In this document: in pieces, positions 24,106 through 35,619 of the stretch
How the letters are laid out: the number at the start of each line of letters is the position of its first letter
Position numbering within the stretch: the stretch's first letter is position 1
Assembly: GCA_018873245.2 (NCBI GenBank)
Contig: JAEMBT020000009.1
Coordinates: forward strand, 6,363,180-6,427,179
DNA length: 64,000 nt
Direction of reading: 5' to 3'
Source of the DNA: Archegozetes longisetosus
Lineage: Eukaryota > Arthropoda > Arachnida > Sarcoptiformes > Trhypochthoniidae
Position numbers and translations under genes: made by a program
Notes under the pieces: generated by a model
Databases searched by the model: none
Seen by the model: the letters and a program-made list of their open reading frames with translations, nothing else
Told to the model about the DNA's origin: nothing

Positions 24106-25586
24106 ATTGCAATCGTGTCTGATTATGCTCTAAAAGTAAAAAACTAGTAGTAAAGCATAGTTTCAACAATATTTTTTATTAGGTTATTGTTAATCAATAT
24201 GTCATAATCATCAATGTTTAGCAACCTTATCATGTTTTCTTAAATTAAGGTTAAATGATAAATGTTGATTAAAAGTCAAAAATGAAAATTATTAAATAGA
24301 TTCACTATACATTGCGTACTAAATAAATTTTATATCATTCGATAAATCTTAGTGCACACTATATAATTCTGAATTTTCATTTCAAACAAATAATTGAGCT
24401 AATTTTTATTAATTTTCAAAAATTAACAATATTTTCATTAAATTTTAAACTTAAAGCAGTTGTTAAACAATTTTTAAAGTTAATGAATATGCTTTACATT
24501 TCATTCTATGTAGTAATAAGAAGAAAGCATTGAAATGTGTACGTGACTTGAATATTAATTATTTTTATTCATAAAGGACTATCGAATTTAAGAAAGTTAT
24601 AACAAAATATATCGTTGGAAATAATTTTTCATCCCGATTGCAACAAAACTTGAATGAAAGTTATATGATGACCGGTTCAAAAATTATACTAGCCGATGTC
24701 CACTCATTGATATTGACCAATGATCACTATGATATGGGTATCAAAATGAAAGGTTTTCAAGCACAAATTAAACAAAAAGAAACCACCTCTTAGTCTATGA
24801 CCGTTTTAAAGATATGAATTTTCGAAGATAACATTTTTTCATATTTTCTTGATTTCCATTTGTTTTTTAATTGCATATTTTAGTAAAATCTTTTTTCAAT
24901 GAAATATTTTGCTCTTAAAAGTGACTGCGTTAAACCTGTTTAATTAATCAAAAATATTAGTTTTTTACTTAAATATTAAGATTTTCTGGTCTCTAAACTG
25001 ACTGCTCTTAACTTGCTTTTTTGATAAAAATCTGCTATTTTTTCATGAATTTTTAGAGGTTACGAGTTCATAGTGTCCCAGAATATTAATAGCAAATTAC
25101 AATAGTTTTAGGTGATTTTCTGGAGTTTTTAGCTTAGATTCCATATTAAACGATATGAAAAGTTCACTTTTTGATGATTTTATAGGGGGTACGGAAAGTA
25201 CTAGCTCATACTGTCCCAGAATTTTTGATTGATTTTAGGTAATTCTCTTAAGTGTTTTAGATTAATTTCCATGTTAAACGATACAAAAGTTTCAACTTTT
25301 GGTTTTTATTAAGGGTTTTAGAGGGGTACGTACTCGTACTATTCGTAGTGTCCGAGCCTCGCCATATATACACTACTATTGTAGTTTTTTCATAACATAA
25401 GTTTGAAGTTTAGTTTCAGGTGTAATACACCCTGAATACCACTGAAGGGTTAAGAACGGGATAGGAACAGATTAGGATTGAAAATTGCCCTTAAGAACGG
25501 AATAGAATGAAACTGAATAAAAAATTTGGAACGGAATCAACACTATGTAGAACTTGCATAAAAGATTTTGCACATGAATACTTTAA

Positions 25587-26061
25587 CCCTTCAGCACAAC
25601 TTAACTTCTGAAAACGTAAAATTAACTGTGGGGTAAAATATTACCCCACGTCATCCACGCTTTATATCTGTTCCAGGTTAGTCCGAATGTTTTCAGAATC
25701 AAAGTTGGTCCTTATTTTCAATGTTTTCATTAATTAATTAATTAATTTCTAGTTATTATCTGCTACAGCGTCATCAGCAGTTCAATTGCTAGTAGCGACA
25801 TTACAGCGCTGCGACACATATAGTAAACACAAAGCACTGCGATGTTAGGGGGAATTTCTGTCCTCACAAAGACATGTTGCCAGAAAATAATTTTTTAAAA
25901 TAAAGTTATAATTCCAAATTAATCAGGATTTTTGTGATTTATAGTCAGATATATGACTGAGGAATAGCTAAATTTTCAAGAAATGACGACATTCTGTTGA
26001 TTTTAGCGAGATTTTTAAAGTCAAACTTGGGAACATTTTACCCCACAGTTGTGACGAAGGG
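25587..26061. mobile_element. piggyBac-like MITE with TTAA target duplication
   Basis: The 475-bp element has ends CCCTTCAGCACAACT and the complement of CCCTTCGTCACAACT, flanked by TTAA on both sides (25583-25586 and 26062-26065). Just inside both ends is a GTGGGGTAAAAT block. Block 2 has the unoccupied site ACTTTAACGAAGAG near 48145. TTAA targeting is the piggyBac hallmark. No coding sequence. Confidence 0.85.
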
Positions 26062-26069
26062 TTAAAGAA

Positions 26070-29000
26070 GAGCAGTACGTTTATGATTTCAAGTATGAGA
26101 AGTATTGAAGACCACTTTTAAGCTCGGAAGGAAATCTCAATTATTAAGTGCATAGAAACTGATCCAAATTTTCATATCTTTATCAAACTTTTAGTTTGAC
26201 TTCAGTAAAGTTTGGTATGGACCAGAGTTTGTATAATATGTAAACATCGATATGTTATATTATTTTTGGCTTGATTGTTATGCCGTTCTGGCTAGAGCTC
26301 AAACGCTTAAACGCATAACTAGTTGCTGAAATTAATTATTTATCCAGAATTCTGAAACAAATATTTACTAAATTCTTAATAATATTAAACGTTGTTTGAT
26401 TGAAATCTTTTATTTTCTTATAAAATTTATAAGTATTTTAATCAATATTTGATAAAAATACATGAAAGGAAAATAACAAAATTTCAACGTGATTTCATTA
26501 TTATGTTGAAACAAAATATTATAAACACATTTAAAAGCTTTCACATTTTAAAAGATTTTTACTTCTTTTTACACTTTTCACTTTATCTCAGAGGCTTATG
26601 AGGCCCTCTTCTCGAGGCCATCACCCAAAGAGAGACTCTCTTTACAAGTTTTTCAACATATTTTATATGAACAAAATAGATCTGAATTGTTATTCTTTTA
26701 TAAAATATTCACCGCACTTCATAGCAAACGTTAATGCAATGATAACCTTGAAAGCATTAGCAAATCATTACATAAAATATAAAGCATTTTTAAGATAATG
26801 TTTGACAAATTATTTTAAAAGAATGGAAAACTTATTTAAAAGCATATAATTTATATCTGCATAATATTATACTATCAAAGTCGATGAGTTTTACCAAAGA
26901 CTTATCTTTGTATTATTTTGTCAATGATTGAATAATTAGCTGGAATCGAAACTTATATGTATGTGTCTTAATGTATACGCTTTAGTGATTTAGTCTCAAA
27001 AGCAAGCTCTTTAAAAAATATTCATCATCTTAAATATGATCAATATTCAACTAAATTATAGCTATTACAAATATATAATGTATTAAATTAAATGTTTATC
27101 ATTTCAATGATTAATTTGAACTTGCTGATGTTCACTCAAAAATTTAATGTACCCATCACAATCCTCGTCTACCATTTATAGAAGTCTTTAGTTCAGATTT
27201 GTCTCAGCATTTCAGTCTTACTATAAGATCCTCTAGCATACAGTCATTTGCAATACTCCGGGAGCTAGTTTTAGAACATTCTATACCCCTAAATGTCAAG
27301 CAATTTTGATGAAAATTTTTGTGAGTAAACTAAAATTTGAGGATGAGAGAAATGGGAAGCAAAAAGTAAATTTTTGAGCTTCCATAATTTTAAAATGACT
27401 CATATTTGAATTTTTCAGTGGAATCGTGGCTGTGAAGATGGTGGCTCATACAATTCCCTGTTCCAAACTTCTACTCCATAAACTGGTTCTAGTTTAGTAA
27501 ATCATGTATTACTCAGTATTAATCACCAAATTATATTAGTATTACTAATTCTTTAGGCAAACTGTATAAAAATCGAAACCTTTAATACGAATTTATTTAT
27601 GAAACAAATATCATCTTTGAATAATTCAGAATCATAGATGGTAATAATCACAATAACACCCTAACCACTCGCCTGAAAACGTACAATTATGTCAGAATAA
27701 ATTTTACCAGTGAAAATAAGTTAACTTCTTAGGGATTAAATCTCAATTTATAAAGTGAATGAACTTTAGCCAAATAATACTTCTACCCTATCAATAATTA
27801 ACTTCTTATTTATTACAAAAAATTTTTACAAATAACTGATCACCAAGTGATAAAATGTTTTTGTTATTAATTTCGTTTATATTAGTCATAATCGACTTAT
27901 TTTCATTCAAAGTTGTAAATTTTTGGCTTTGATTGAACTTTTATTCTCTGATTATTACATAATCAGTGTTTTTAAATTGAAAAACGATTTCTAACTGTCT
28001 GTCAGTAAATGCCTGACAAAAATTACTCTGACATAACTGTACATCAGATATTTTTTGTAAGAACAACTTCTTGGACACATACTTTTTGATCTATTGCTAG
28101 AAATATATTTTAAATAAGCGACTAAAGTAGGGCCAAATTGTGTTACCCGCCCTAAAAGTCATTGAAGGTTTTTGTGGTTTTCGGACTCTCATGAAGAGCT
28201 TTAAAGAAATAGATATCCACTGCCTGTGCGACAGAATTTCGTGTTTATTTCAAAATAACGACACCCTAAATACCGCTTGGCAAAATAACATCAAGTCATA
28301 ATACCGACAAATCGAACTATCAACTTGGGTGTTTTGTTTGTTGGTATTTAGGTTGTCATTATTCTGTATAGATCCCACGAAATCCTGTCTTTTCATAAAA
28401 AGTATTTACCAGAAGCTCGCATCCTAGACGAATCAGATTAGTTGTGTATCGACATCATGCTTATTCTCCGACAAATCAAAAATACCAACTTCAATACTGT
28501 CATGAGATGTCTGGATCGAGTTATAAAACTTAGAATTGTGAAATGGAAAACAGAATTTTTACCTTTTCTTAATCAAAATCGAAAATGGCTTCAAATATAA
28601 TCTTTGAAAAGATTGTAAATAATATTTAAATTACTTTTATTCTGATTATAAAATTTGCGTCAAAAAACTATTTAGAAATCATCATAAGTCAATCATTAAA
28701 ATTCAACGAATTTAAGTGAGAATACTTCATGGATGAGGGTTGCGAATTAATTTAAAATCTGATAGATGAATAGAGTTTCAAAAACCAATCGATCGTTTCA
28801 ATATCTCATAAAATTTAACTACAATCCCAATTATAGTTAAGATCAATTTTCATAAATCCTTATCAACTATCCAATTATGTTTCTGCTTTCATGTCTACCA
28901 ATATAGTGAAAGAAATTAAACTTGTTCCTAATCGACAAGAAACCTATACATATATCTTTTGTATTAATCTATCTCTAGGATCCTAAGTTAGACTTGTCTA

Positions 29001-30478
29001 TATTATAGTTTTTAAGTTTAAATGCATATTACTGAAAGACTGAGATATTTTTTAATTGAGTGATCAAGACTAGTTCTATTTCAAAGATTCTCACAAAACC
29101 CACGGAAAATTTGAAAGAATGTCATTTTAGGTTGAAAACGTTTCTTAAGTATGAAGAGCAACATAAAACATCGAATAAATTTTCCACTGAAGGAATTGAA
29201 GAGAGTTTTGTAAAATAGAGTATAGCTTGTGGTTAATCAGATCACACGTTTCAGATTTAGTCAGAAAAGTTTTAGGCCTTTAAAAAGCTTCGATCAATTC
29301 ACTGGTAGAAACAAGGGATAACAGCCGAAATAATTTATTCGTTATTCGGAAAAAAATCTTATTCTGATAAATCAGAATTTTGTGCTTTAAATCAGATTTG
29401 ATGATATGAGGAAATAGTACTCAAAAATTATTGAAAGTTAAAACAATTTATAATAAAATTAAAGTTTTTATTCGCATAAATCTAAGTATTTATACACTTC
29501 TCATTTGGTTAAATACTTTAAGAACAATATAAGGATATTGCTTTGAGATATTTAGCCCTTAATCAATATAATCGCAGAGACTCTTTAGGCACTAAATCCA
29601 AAATTCATGAAAAAACTCTAAAATTACATTAATTTATGCCGAGAAGAACGAAATAAACGATTCTTGATAAAATTTATAATTTTCGATATAATAATTCTAA
29701 TCGTTTTTACCACATTTAAAACTAAACGAACAAACTTAATTCAATACGTTTCTCAAATATAATCCAATATAATCTAATGGTTAAATCTAATACGTATTAT
29801 CAAACAATGTTTAGTGGATTTAATTTACTTCAACTATAACTTATCAATATATAAGAACATTTTTCTTTGATGTAGTGTATTATGTTTAAGACTAAAGTAC
29901 TAAAACAAAACATTAAGTCGTATATACAAACAGCTTTTAATTCCAGTTAATTATTTAACTATTAACTGATAACATAGAGATAATTGTTTGACAAGTCTCA
30001 CCGCCAAAAGTTTTGATAGTATAACGAACAAATAACATGACAATGATTTCCATATCATACAAAGGATTGTTAGCGCAATCTCTGGTTCGGATCAAACTTC
30101 ACTGAAGTCAAGCTAAACGTTTGATAAAAATATCAGAGGCTGAATCAGATTCTAAACTCTTAGTAATTGTATTTTCATTTCAATTCAAAAGTAGTCTTCT
30201 TTTACTACTAATCCTAAAGTAAGATTTGGATTAAAAGAAATATTGACGAGTACATCTTTTCTAGTGTTCTACAGCAAACGCTACAAATCATAATATATTA
30301 CTTTTATATAAAAAACTTATTTGTAACAAAATCGAATGACTATATCCGGTTTTTAGATTAACCATGTAGTTTTTGAAATTATTGAATTTCAGTTGTGTAT
30401 ATCCTAAAAATCATGTGATTTCATTCAAGATTTCAATTATTTCGATTGTCTGGAATTCAGTATGCAACTTAATCATTT
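26070..30478. other. Gene-free tail of block 1
   Basis: No ORF with coding character. Collinear with 48150-54923. Contains the unusually conserved tract and hairpin at 28140-28740, described separately. Confidence 0.5.
28140..28740. other. Nearly invariant non-coding tract with a ~120-nt hairpin
   Basis: This ~600-bp tract matches 50790-51386 with only a few differences, while neighbouring non-coding DNA differs by several percent. At about 28253-28371 it contains an inverted repeat: AACGACACCCTAAATACC pairs with GGTATTTAGGTTGTCATT, with further pairing of CAAAATAACATCAAG and CTTGGGTGTTTTG. It could be a structured RNA, a short snap-back element, or a recent gene-conversion tract. No ORF spans it. 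Confidence 0.5.
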
Positions 30479-30486
30479 ATAGTATG

Positions 30487-31066
30487 TAGGGTGTCCAGGT
30501 GTCCAAGTGTCCTGGAATGGACAGAACAGTCCTGGATTTTATCCTTTCCTTGCAGAGTCCCGGGAGTACACATTCCAGGACGGGTTATGTCCCAGAATTA
30601 AACATAACAATTATTACAGGCTAACTTTGCAAAACAAGAATGTTTTGCAAAATAATTTTAATCTTTATTTTCTCTTTATGTTCTATTTTATCTGAAAATA
30701 GATTTATTAATTTGGCTAAAATTGTAGGATGTTTTTAGCAATACCTATTAGTAATGATTATGTTGAGCGCGTTTTTAGTGTAATTACAAATGTATGGACA
30801 GATGAAAGAAATCAAATGTGAATTAGCTTAGTAAAAGCAGAGATTTGCATTACGCTTAATTTTGATATACCATGTACAGAGTTTTATGATTTTGGAAAAA
30901 ACAATATTGTTTTACTAAATGCTGTAAAATCTGTGAAAAATACAGTATTATTAAAAATAAATAATCTGTTAAATAAGAATCAAAAACATATTAATTTAGA
31001 TATTTTTGAACTAAAAGGTTCCTCTGTGATGTCCCGGAATTAGGTTTAGAAAACTTGGCCACCGTA
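30487..31066 (+). mobile_element. Internally deleted hAT element with hATC remnant
   Basis: Ends TAGGGTGTCCAGGTG and, inverted, TACGGTGGCCAAGTT. The exact 8-bp duplication ATAGTATG lies at 30479-30486 and 31067-31074, and the empty site is in block 2 at 54924-54931. At about 30732-30900 the plus strand encodes AIPISNDYVERVFSVI, WTDERNQM, a stop, then LVKAEICI, the hAT C-terminal dimerisation domain. The rest of the transposase is gone. Confidence 0.9.
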
Positions 31067-31289
31067 ATAGTATGAGAAATGTAGATCATATACGATAGAA
31101 GACATGTTCAAATGCATATCAAACTATTATTGATTAAAATAAAATTTAATGTCTTAACTTAGATCAAATACAATGAAAGAATAAAGTTAATAAAAACCTA
31201 ACTTAAAGTATCACTTACTCAAAAACGAGAAGTAATTATGAAACCATCAAAAAGTAAACAAAATACTTACGACCATTATTCTGATCACA

Positions 31290-31500
31290 TACGTCATGAA
31301 TGGTTTTGAAGTGAAACGATGGCAGAATTTGGCAGTTAGGACCTTCTGCGGGCGATTATTTTGATGATCGATCCTAGTAGTACTCGATGTGGGGAGTCTA
31401 ACCATATTGCTCATACTCATAATTTATTCATAAATTACGTAAAAAATAATTTCAATTAAATAAGTCTCACCCCTAGGTAGACCATCCGGAGCGCGTCTCA
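31290..31500. repeat. Half of a fold-back element
   Basis: It carries ATGATCGATCCTAGTAGT and CTCGATGTGGGGAGTC, the arm of the family seen complete at 21646 and 55190. It ends in CTACCCC near a GACCCA-rich stretch (31510-31620) where block homology stops. Confidence 0.65.
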
Positions 31501-31509
31501 ACGGTCTAC

Positions 31510-32150
31510 CCCTGATTGACCCAAGTTTGATTTGACCCAATCACTAATAGACCCAATCTGACTCGACCCAAGAGATTTTAACCCAAAGAAGATATAACCC
31601 TATGTTTCTTTGACCCAATGTTATAAAAGAAGAGTACAGATTGAAGCTCTTGTCAAATGCTATTACATAACAAATCTATTAAATAGAAAAAATGATATAA
31701 ATAGTAAAAAAAATTATTAAATGATTAGATCTAAAGTAAAACAGTTTCAGTTCATTCTTAAGTCATGAAAATCTCTGATCGCAAACGTACTTGATAACTA
31801 CATACGTCCGCAAAGTCGATGTGATTATTAAAAGTTTATTTCAAAGTATCAAATTTTGAATCGAGTAATTTATTTGACATCTGATTAAATTATGAAAATA
31901 TGAAAAGCTTTAATTGCTTTGTCTTAGTTTAGAAGTTAAAAGGACAGGCTGTATTTTGATACGTTTCTTCACGCATAATCAGTCAATGAGAAATTATTCA
32001 TAGTATGATATTGGGTTAAAATGAACATTTCCGGAAAAAATGACTATCAAATTCGTGTTCCTCGCCCTAAAATTAGGTAAAATAACTACTTTTCAAATCA
32101 ATTGTCGTGGGGTGCTAAACTAAACTCCATCCTCTAAGTCCTTATAAAAG
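31510..32150. other. Junction DNA between blocks 1 and 2
   Basis: About 110 bases with irregularly spaced GACCCAA repeats, then sequence with a stretch (31850-31920) distantly matching 19980-20060. No gene found. Confidence 0.4.
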
Positions 32151-32750
32151 TTTAACAGTTTAACAACAGTAGACCTTTGGACTTAATAAATGTGCTGGAA
32201 GTGTCAAATGAATCGAATTTGACTATGAGAGAAATACAAACATATAATTTGAGTTTCTAAATTATTTCAAATTTTTATTGAATAAAACTATTGAATAAAG
32301 ATAAAACATAAATCTAGTTCTTGTATACTAACAAGTTATTTACATAAAGGAAATCACATAAAATAAATACTGACATCTACAAAATGAAATTTTATCCAAT
32401 ATTGAATAATATTGACATTTAGTTTTATAAACAAGGTAATACAGAGGTGCTAGGTAAAATTCACAAAAAATCGACTCTATTCGGATAAGTGCTGTTTCAT
32501 CTATTATAATAGCGTAATCTGGCAAATAGCTTAATATTAGTTGGGATAAACCTGCATAAATATTGGTGTCAGCGTCTGTAATTATCTCTTCTGTTGACCT
32601 TGAACGCGAATGATTGTCAATTACAACTGTAGTTTTTGAAAATCTAAATAATATGTTGTATTTTGATGAATCATTACATTATCAATATTGTAACTACATA
32701 ACAACTGACATGTAGAGTTACGCGCTCCCTATATTCTGTCCACATTATGT

Positions 32751-33165
32751 TGTAACGAATTTTAGTGCCTAAGACGCGAATTAATTCGTTAATCACCGGT
32801 AAACCAATAATTGATTTAGCCGGTGGGATGAGGGCACAACTTATTATCTACTTTTGGTGAAAGTTTGGGGCAAAAGGGATATCTGATAGAAATTGCTTAT
32901 CGAGCAATCTTCTATCAGATATGTATAGCTATTAAAAAAGAAAAGACAAGTTTTCCCTACAAAGTCTTTATTGATAATGAGTCCAAGAATGAATTTACAA
33001 CAACCTTATATATATATATAATGACTCATAAACAATGCCTTACTAGAGGCCAGTTATTTTGAAACTATGTCGTCAACGATAGAATCAACGATAGTGTTAA
33101 AGTAAGAGTCAGAGTAAGAGTCAGAGTAAGAGTCACTAGTAAGAGTCAAAGTTCGTCAAAATGTA
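32751..33165. mobile_element. Block 2-specific insertion of unknown class (possible solo LTR)
   Basis: Absent from block 1 (near 12965). It begins TGTAACGAATTTTAGTGCC, an LTR-like start. It contains a perfect-looking hairpin at 32879-32920 (TATCTGATAGAA with TTCTATCAGATA) and ends with a 12-bp repeat array, AGAGTAAGAGTC, at 33101-33148. No convincing end motif or target duplication was found, so the LTR reading is tentative. Confidence 0.35.
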
Positions 33166-33716
33166 ATTTTTAACAATAAAATTTATGAATCGGATAATAA
33201 TTTTGAAATAATATTTAAAACTTCTTTATAAATTATAAATTTACTTTTTGTTTCTTCAATTTTTATTCCATTTGTCTATTTTGACCAAATTCTGTTTCAC
33301 ACGTTCAATAGAAAAATATCTTTTGTGAGAAAGTGACATCCTTGTATAGCAGTAACTTTGCGCATCTATCATTAAAGTAAACTAACCAGATTTCTCTAAG
33401 CTAAAACTGGAATTTTATCAAGAAATACTGATAAAAAACGGACAAAATCTGGACACTATTTTTTCAACTATTTTATTTTGAATACATATTGATTACATTT
33501 ACGAATGTTTTAATTATATTTTTGATTAGATTTGACTGATTTTAAGAGATTTTCATCATTTTTTACATAAGATTTGAATTCAATACAATCCATATTAAAG
33601 TTATTTTTAATACAAGTATCGGCTTTAATTAAATCAATACCCATTATAATTCTTTCGTCAGTCCATATCCTACATAAATGATTGAAAACTCGTTCAACAA
33701 AATCATTACTTATAGG

Positions 33717-34233
33717 TAGGGTGACCACCAGTCCCGTTTTTGACGGGACAGTCCCGTCTTTTTGAAGATAAAAGACAGAAATCCCGCCAGACCAAAAACT
33801 CTCGACGGGACAATTAGTTGTCCCGTTTTTCAACTTTTATTTCGAAAAATGTGTTTAGAAAATATTTTTTGGTAATTCGAACATTGAATTTATTTTAAAA
33901 ATGACGAGGGATAAGAAACCCACTTTAATGTTTTGAACACCTATGGTTTAAAACCAAAAGTTAATGAAGTAATCTTTTCTGTCTTGATATATCTGATATA
34001 AACTAGTATTTCTTACTTTGAATAACTTTTGAAAGATGTCAATTTTAACAAAAAATGTCTTTGAAATCAACCATGACTAATAATTTTCAATTTTTTTAAT
34101 AATAGAGTGTATTGTTTGACATTTAAATATTTGTAATAACTAATAAAAGTGGCATTTTCCTTTTCAAGAACGTAAGGGTCCCCCCTTTGATATTTTTGTC
34201 CCGTCATGAGGCAAGCCAGAGGTGGTCACCCTA
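33717..34233 (+). mobile_element. hAT-type MITE, TAGGGTGACCACC family (copy D), nested
   Basis: A 517-bp copy with intact 13-bp ends and exact duplication CTTATAGG (33709-33716 and 34234-34241). It interrupts the host hAT transposase between the codons for PI and SND. A chimeric ORF on the minus strand across its left end is accidental. Confidence 0.95.
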
Positions 34234-34253
34234 CTTATAGGTATAGCTATAAC

Positions 34254-35619
34254 CAGTGATGCACACGCTCGACGCTCACGCTCGCGCTCGGTCAGAAATT
34301 GGCGCTCGGCGCTCGCGCTAACGCTCGGGGAAAATGAAACGCTCGGCGCTCACTTTTTCGAGGCGCTCGAGCGCTGAGCGTTTACCGAGCGTCAAGTAAG
34401 CAAAGTCCATGAATTGAAAGGTCTTTCTACACAAAGTTATTTTTTTTAAGCTATAACTTTGTTTGTATATAAATTTCATAAATATGATACTCACTCATTG
34501 AAATCCATTCAAACAAATACTTTAGTTCAAAAGCTGATGTCATATATAGATACATCAGTATAACTTTGCAATTTTTAGAGCTCCTTATTCAACACTATAT
34601 TCAAGAGATTAATACAGTTGATTATAAACATTACCGGTTATAATGTTCAAAAAGGAACCTTAAAAATTGCAAAGTTATACTGTTTTCCCTATAAATAAAT
34701 TGTTTATATTGAAGATATGCGAACACAATTAGTTTCAGACTCAAAAAGATTCTGTGTAAACTCTTTAAAACAGAATAAGTCATAAATTTTTATGTAAAAA
34801 TTTATATTTAGTAAAATCTAACTTTTTTGTATCAAAAAAATATCTATACTGTATTTCTAATATGGAAAATACGTACTAGGGCTGGGCCGGTGCCAGAAAG
34901 TAGTCACCCATTACTTTACCAAAAGTAGTCAGTAGTCATGACTATTTTCCTGACTATGATCACATTTACGAGTATCATTTATTGACGAGTAGTCATGAGT
35001 ATTTTCATGTAGCCACGGGTTTTCAAAATTACTTACAACTCATTGAATGCGAATATTTATTTATTGAGTTTTATTCACTAGAAAATATAAAAGACAGTTT
35101 AACAATAAAATTTGTAAAATACTTGACAAGTTTCATTAATGAATTAACAACTAATGAAGTAATTGACAAGATTTGTGAAGAGAATAGTAATTACTAATTG
35201 TGAAATTTCTAATAATGAGTTTTACTATCACCCGGGTTTTAATTTTCAGTTGACGTAATCTTTATGGATAAGAAAATCAGTTTCCCGTGTTCATCATTAG
35301 GACTTATACGATAATTATCATAAAAACATTTACATAAGTAGTTGTGATTACTTATGAGTAACCGCCAATGAATGAGTAATCATTAATGAGTGACTACCGG
35401 ATATTTTATGAAGTCGGTAGTCAGTAGTTACCCGACTACTAACCGACTACTCATGGTAGTTGGCACAGCCTTAATACGTACTAAGACTTGACGCTCAACG
35501 CTCGCGCTCGGCGCTCGGGGGTAAGACGCTCGAGCGTCCACTCACGCTCGGCAAAATTAGAACGCTCGACGTTCGCGCTCGCTACCGAGCGCCAAATGCT
35601 CGAGCGTTGAGCATCACTG
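34254..35619. mobile_element. hAT-type element with CGCTCG-rich inverted ends, nested
   Basis: Ends CAGTGATGC and GCATCACTG with exact duplication GCTATAAC (34246-34253 and 35620-35627). For about 140 bp inside each end the sequence is packed with CGCTCG / CGAGCG hexamers (34260-34395 and 35488-35612), a sharp G+C island in this A+T-rich DNA. A second inner inverted pair, AGTATAACTTTGCAATTTTT and its complement, lies at 34558 and 34650-34680. It carries no transposase and itself hosts the element at 34877. Confidence 0.9.
34877..35473. mobile_element. Third-level hAT-type MITE (TAGGGCTGGGCC end)
   Basis: A 597-bp element with ends TAGGGCTGGGCC and, inverted, TAAGGCTGTGCC and exact duplication ATACGTAC (34869-34876 and 35474-35481). 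Both subterminal zones are rich in AGTAGTCA-type repeats. A 71-codon ORF inside has no recognisable domain. Confidence 0.88.

Larger units (their letters stand above)
20109..25545. mobile_element. 5.4-kb transposon-like unit carrying a GH16 glucanase gene (block 1)
   Basis: The ends are TAGTGTTGATTCCGTTCC at left and its near-exact complement at right (GGAACGGAATCAACACTA). The unit is flanked by the exact 8-bp duplication TGTAGAAC (20101-20108 and 25546-25553). Inside, long imperfect inverted repeats continue: a GGAACGGAAT-rich subterminal zone, CAGTGGTATTCA blocks, and a 300-bp arm at 21012-21320 matching 25050-25385 inverted at roughly 85-90%. The only gene inside is the GH16 gene at 23072-24105. 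No transposase is seen. An 8-bp duplication suggests hAT-type mobilisation, although such long inverted repeats are unusual for hAT. A nested fold-back element lies at 21646-22454. Confidence 0.7.
11800..31500 (+). repeat. Segmental duplication, block 1 (GPCR copy 1 + GH16 copy A)
   Basis: This segment is collinear with 32150-55350 over its whole length apart from transposon insertions, small indels and a few replaced tracts. Order: upstream DNA, receptor, 12-bp tandem repeat, MITE, GH16-carrying unit, then 4-5 kb of gene-free DNA, ending in the half fold-back element near 31300-31500. Confidence 0.9.

Noticed and set aside
26598-26798. 66-residue ORF downstream of the GH16 unit
   Set aside because: The frame is not preserved in block 2 (48680-48880), where indels break it, and no motif is present.
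33510-33833. 107-residue minus-strand ORF as one gene
   Set aside because: It is a chimera of a MITE end and the hAT C-terminal domain, created by insertion at 33716/33717.
34982-35197. 71-residue ORF inside the third-level MITE
   Set aside because: No domain or signal peptide. It is a low-complexity open stretch in a non-autonomous element.
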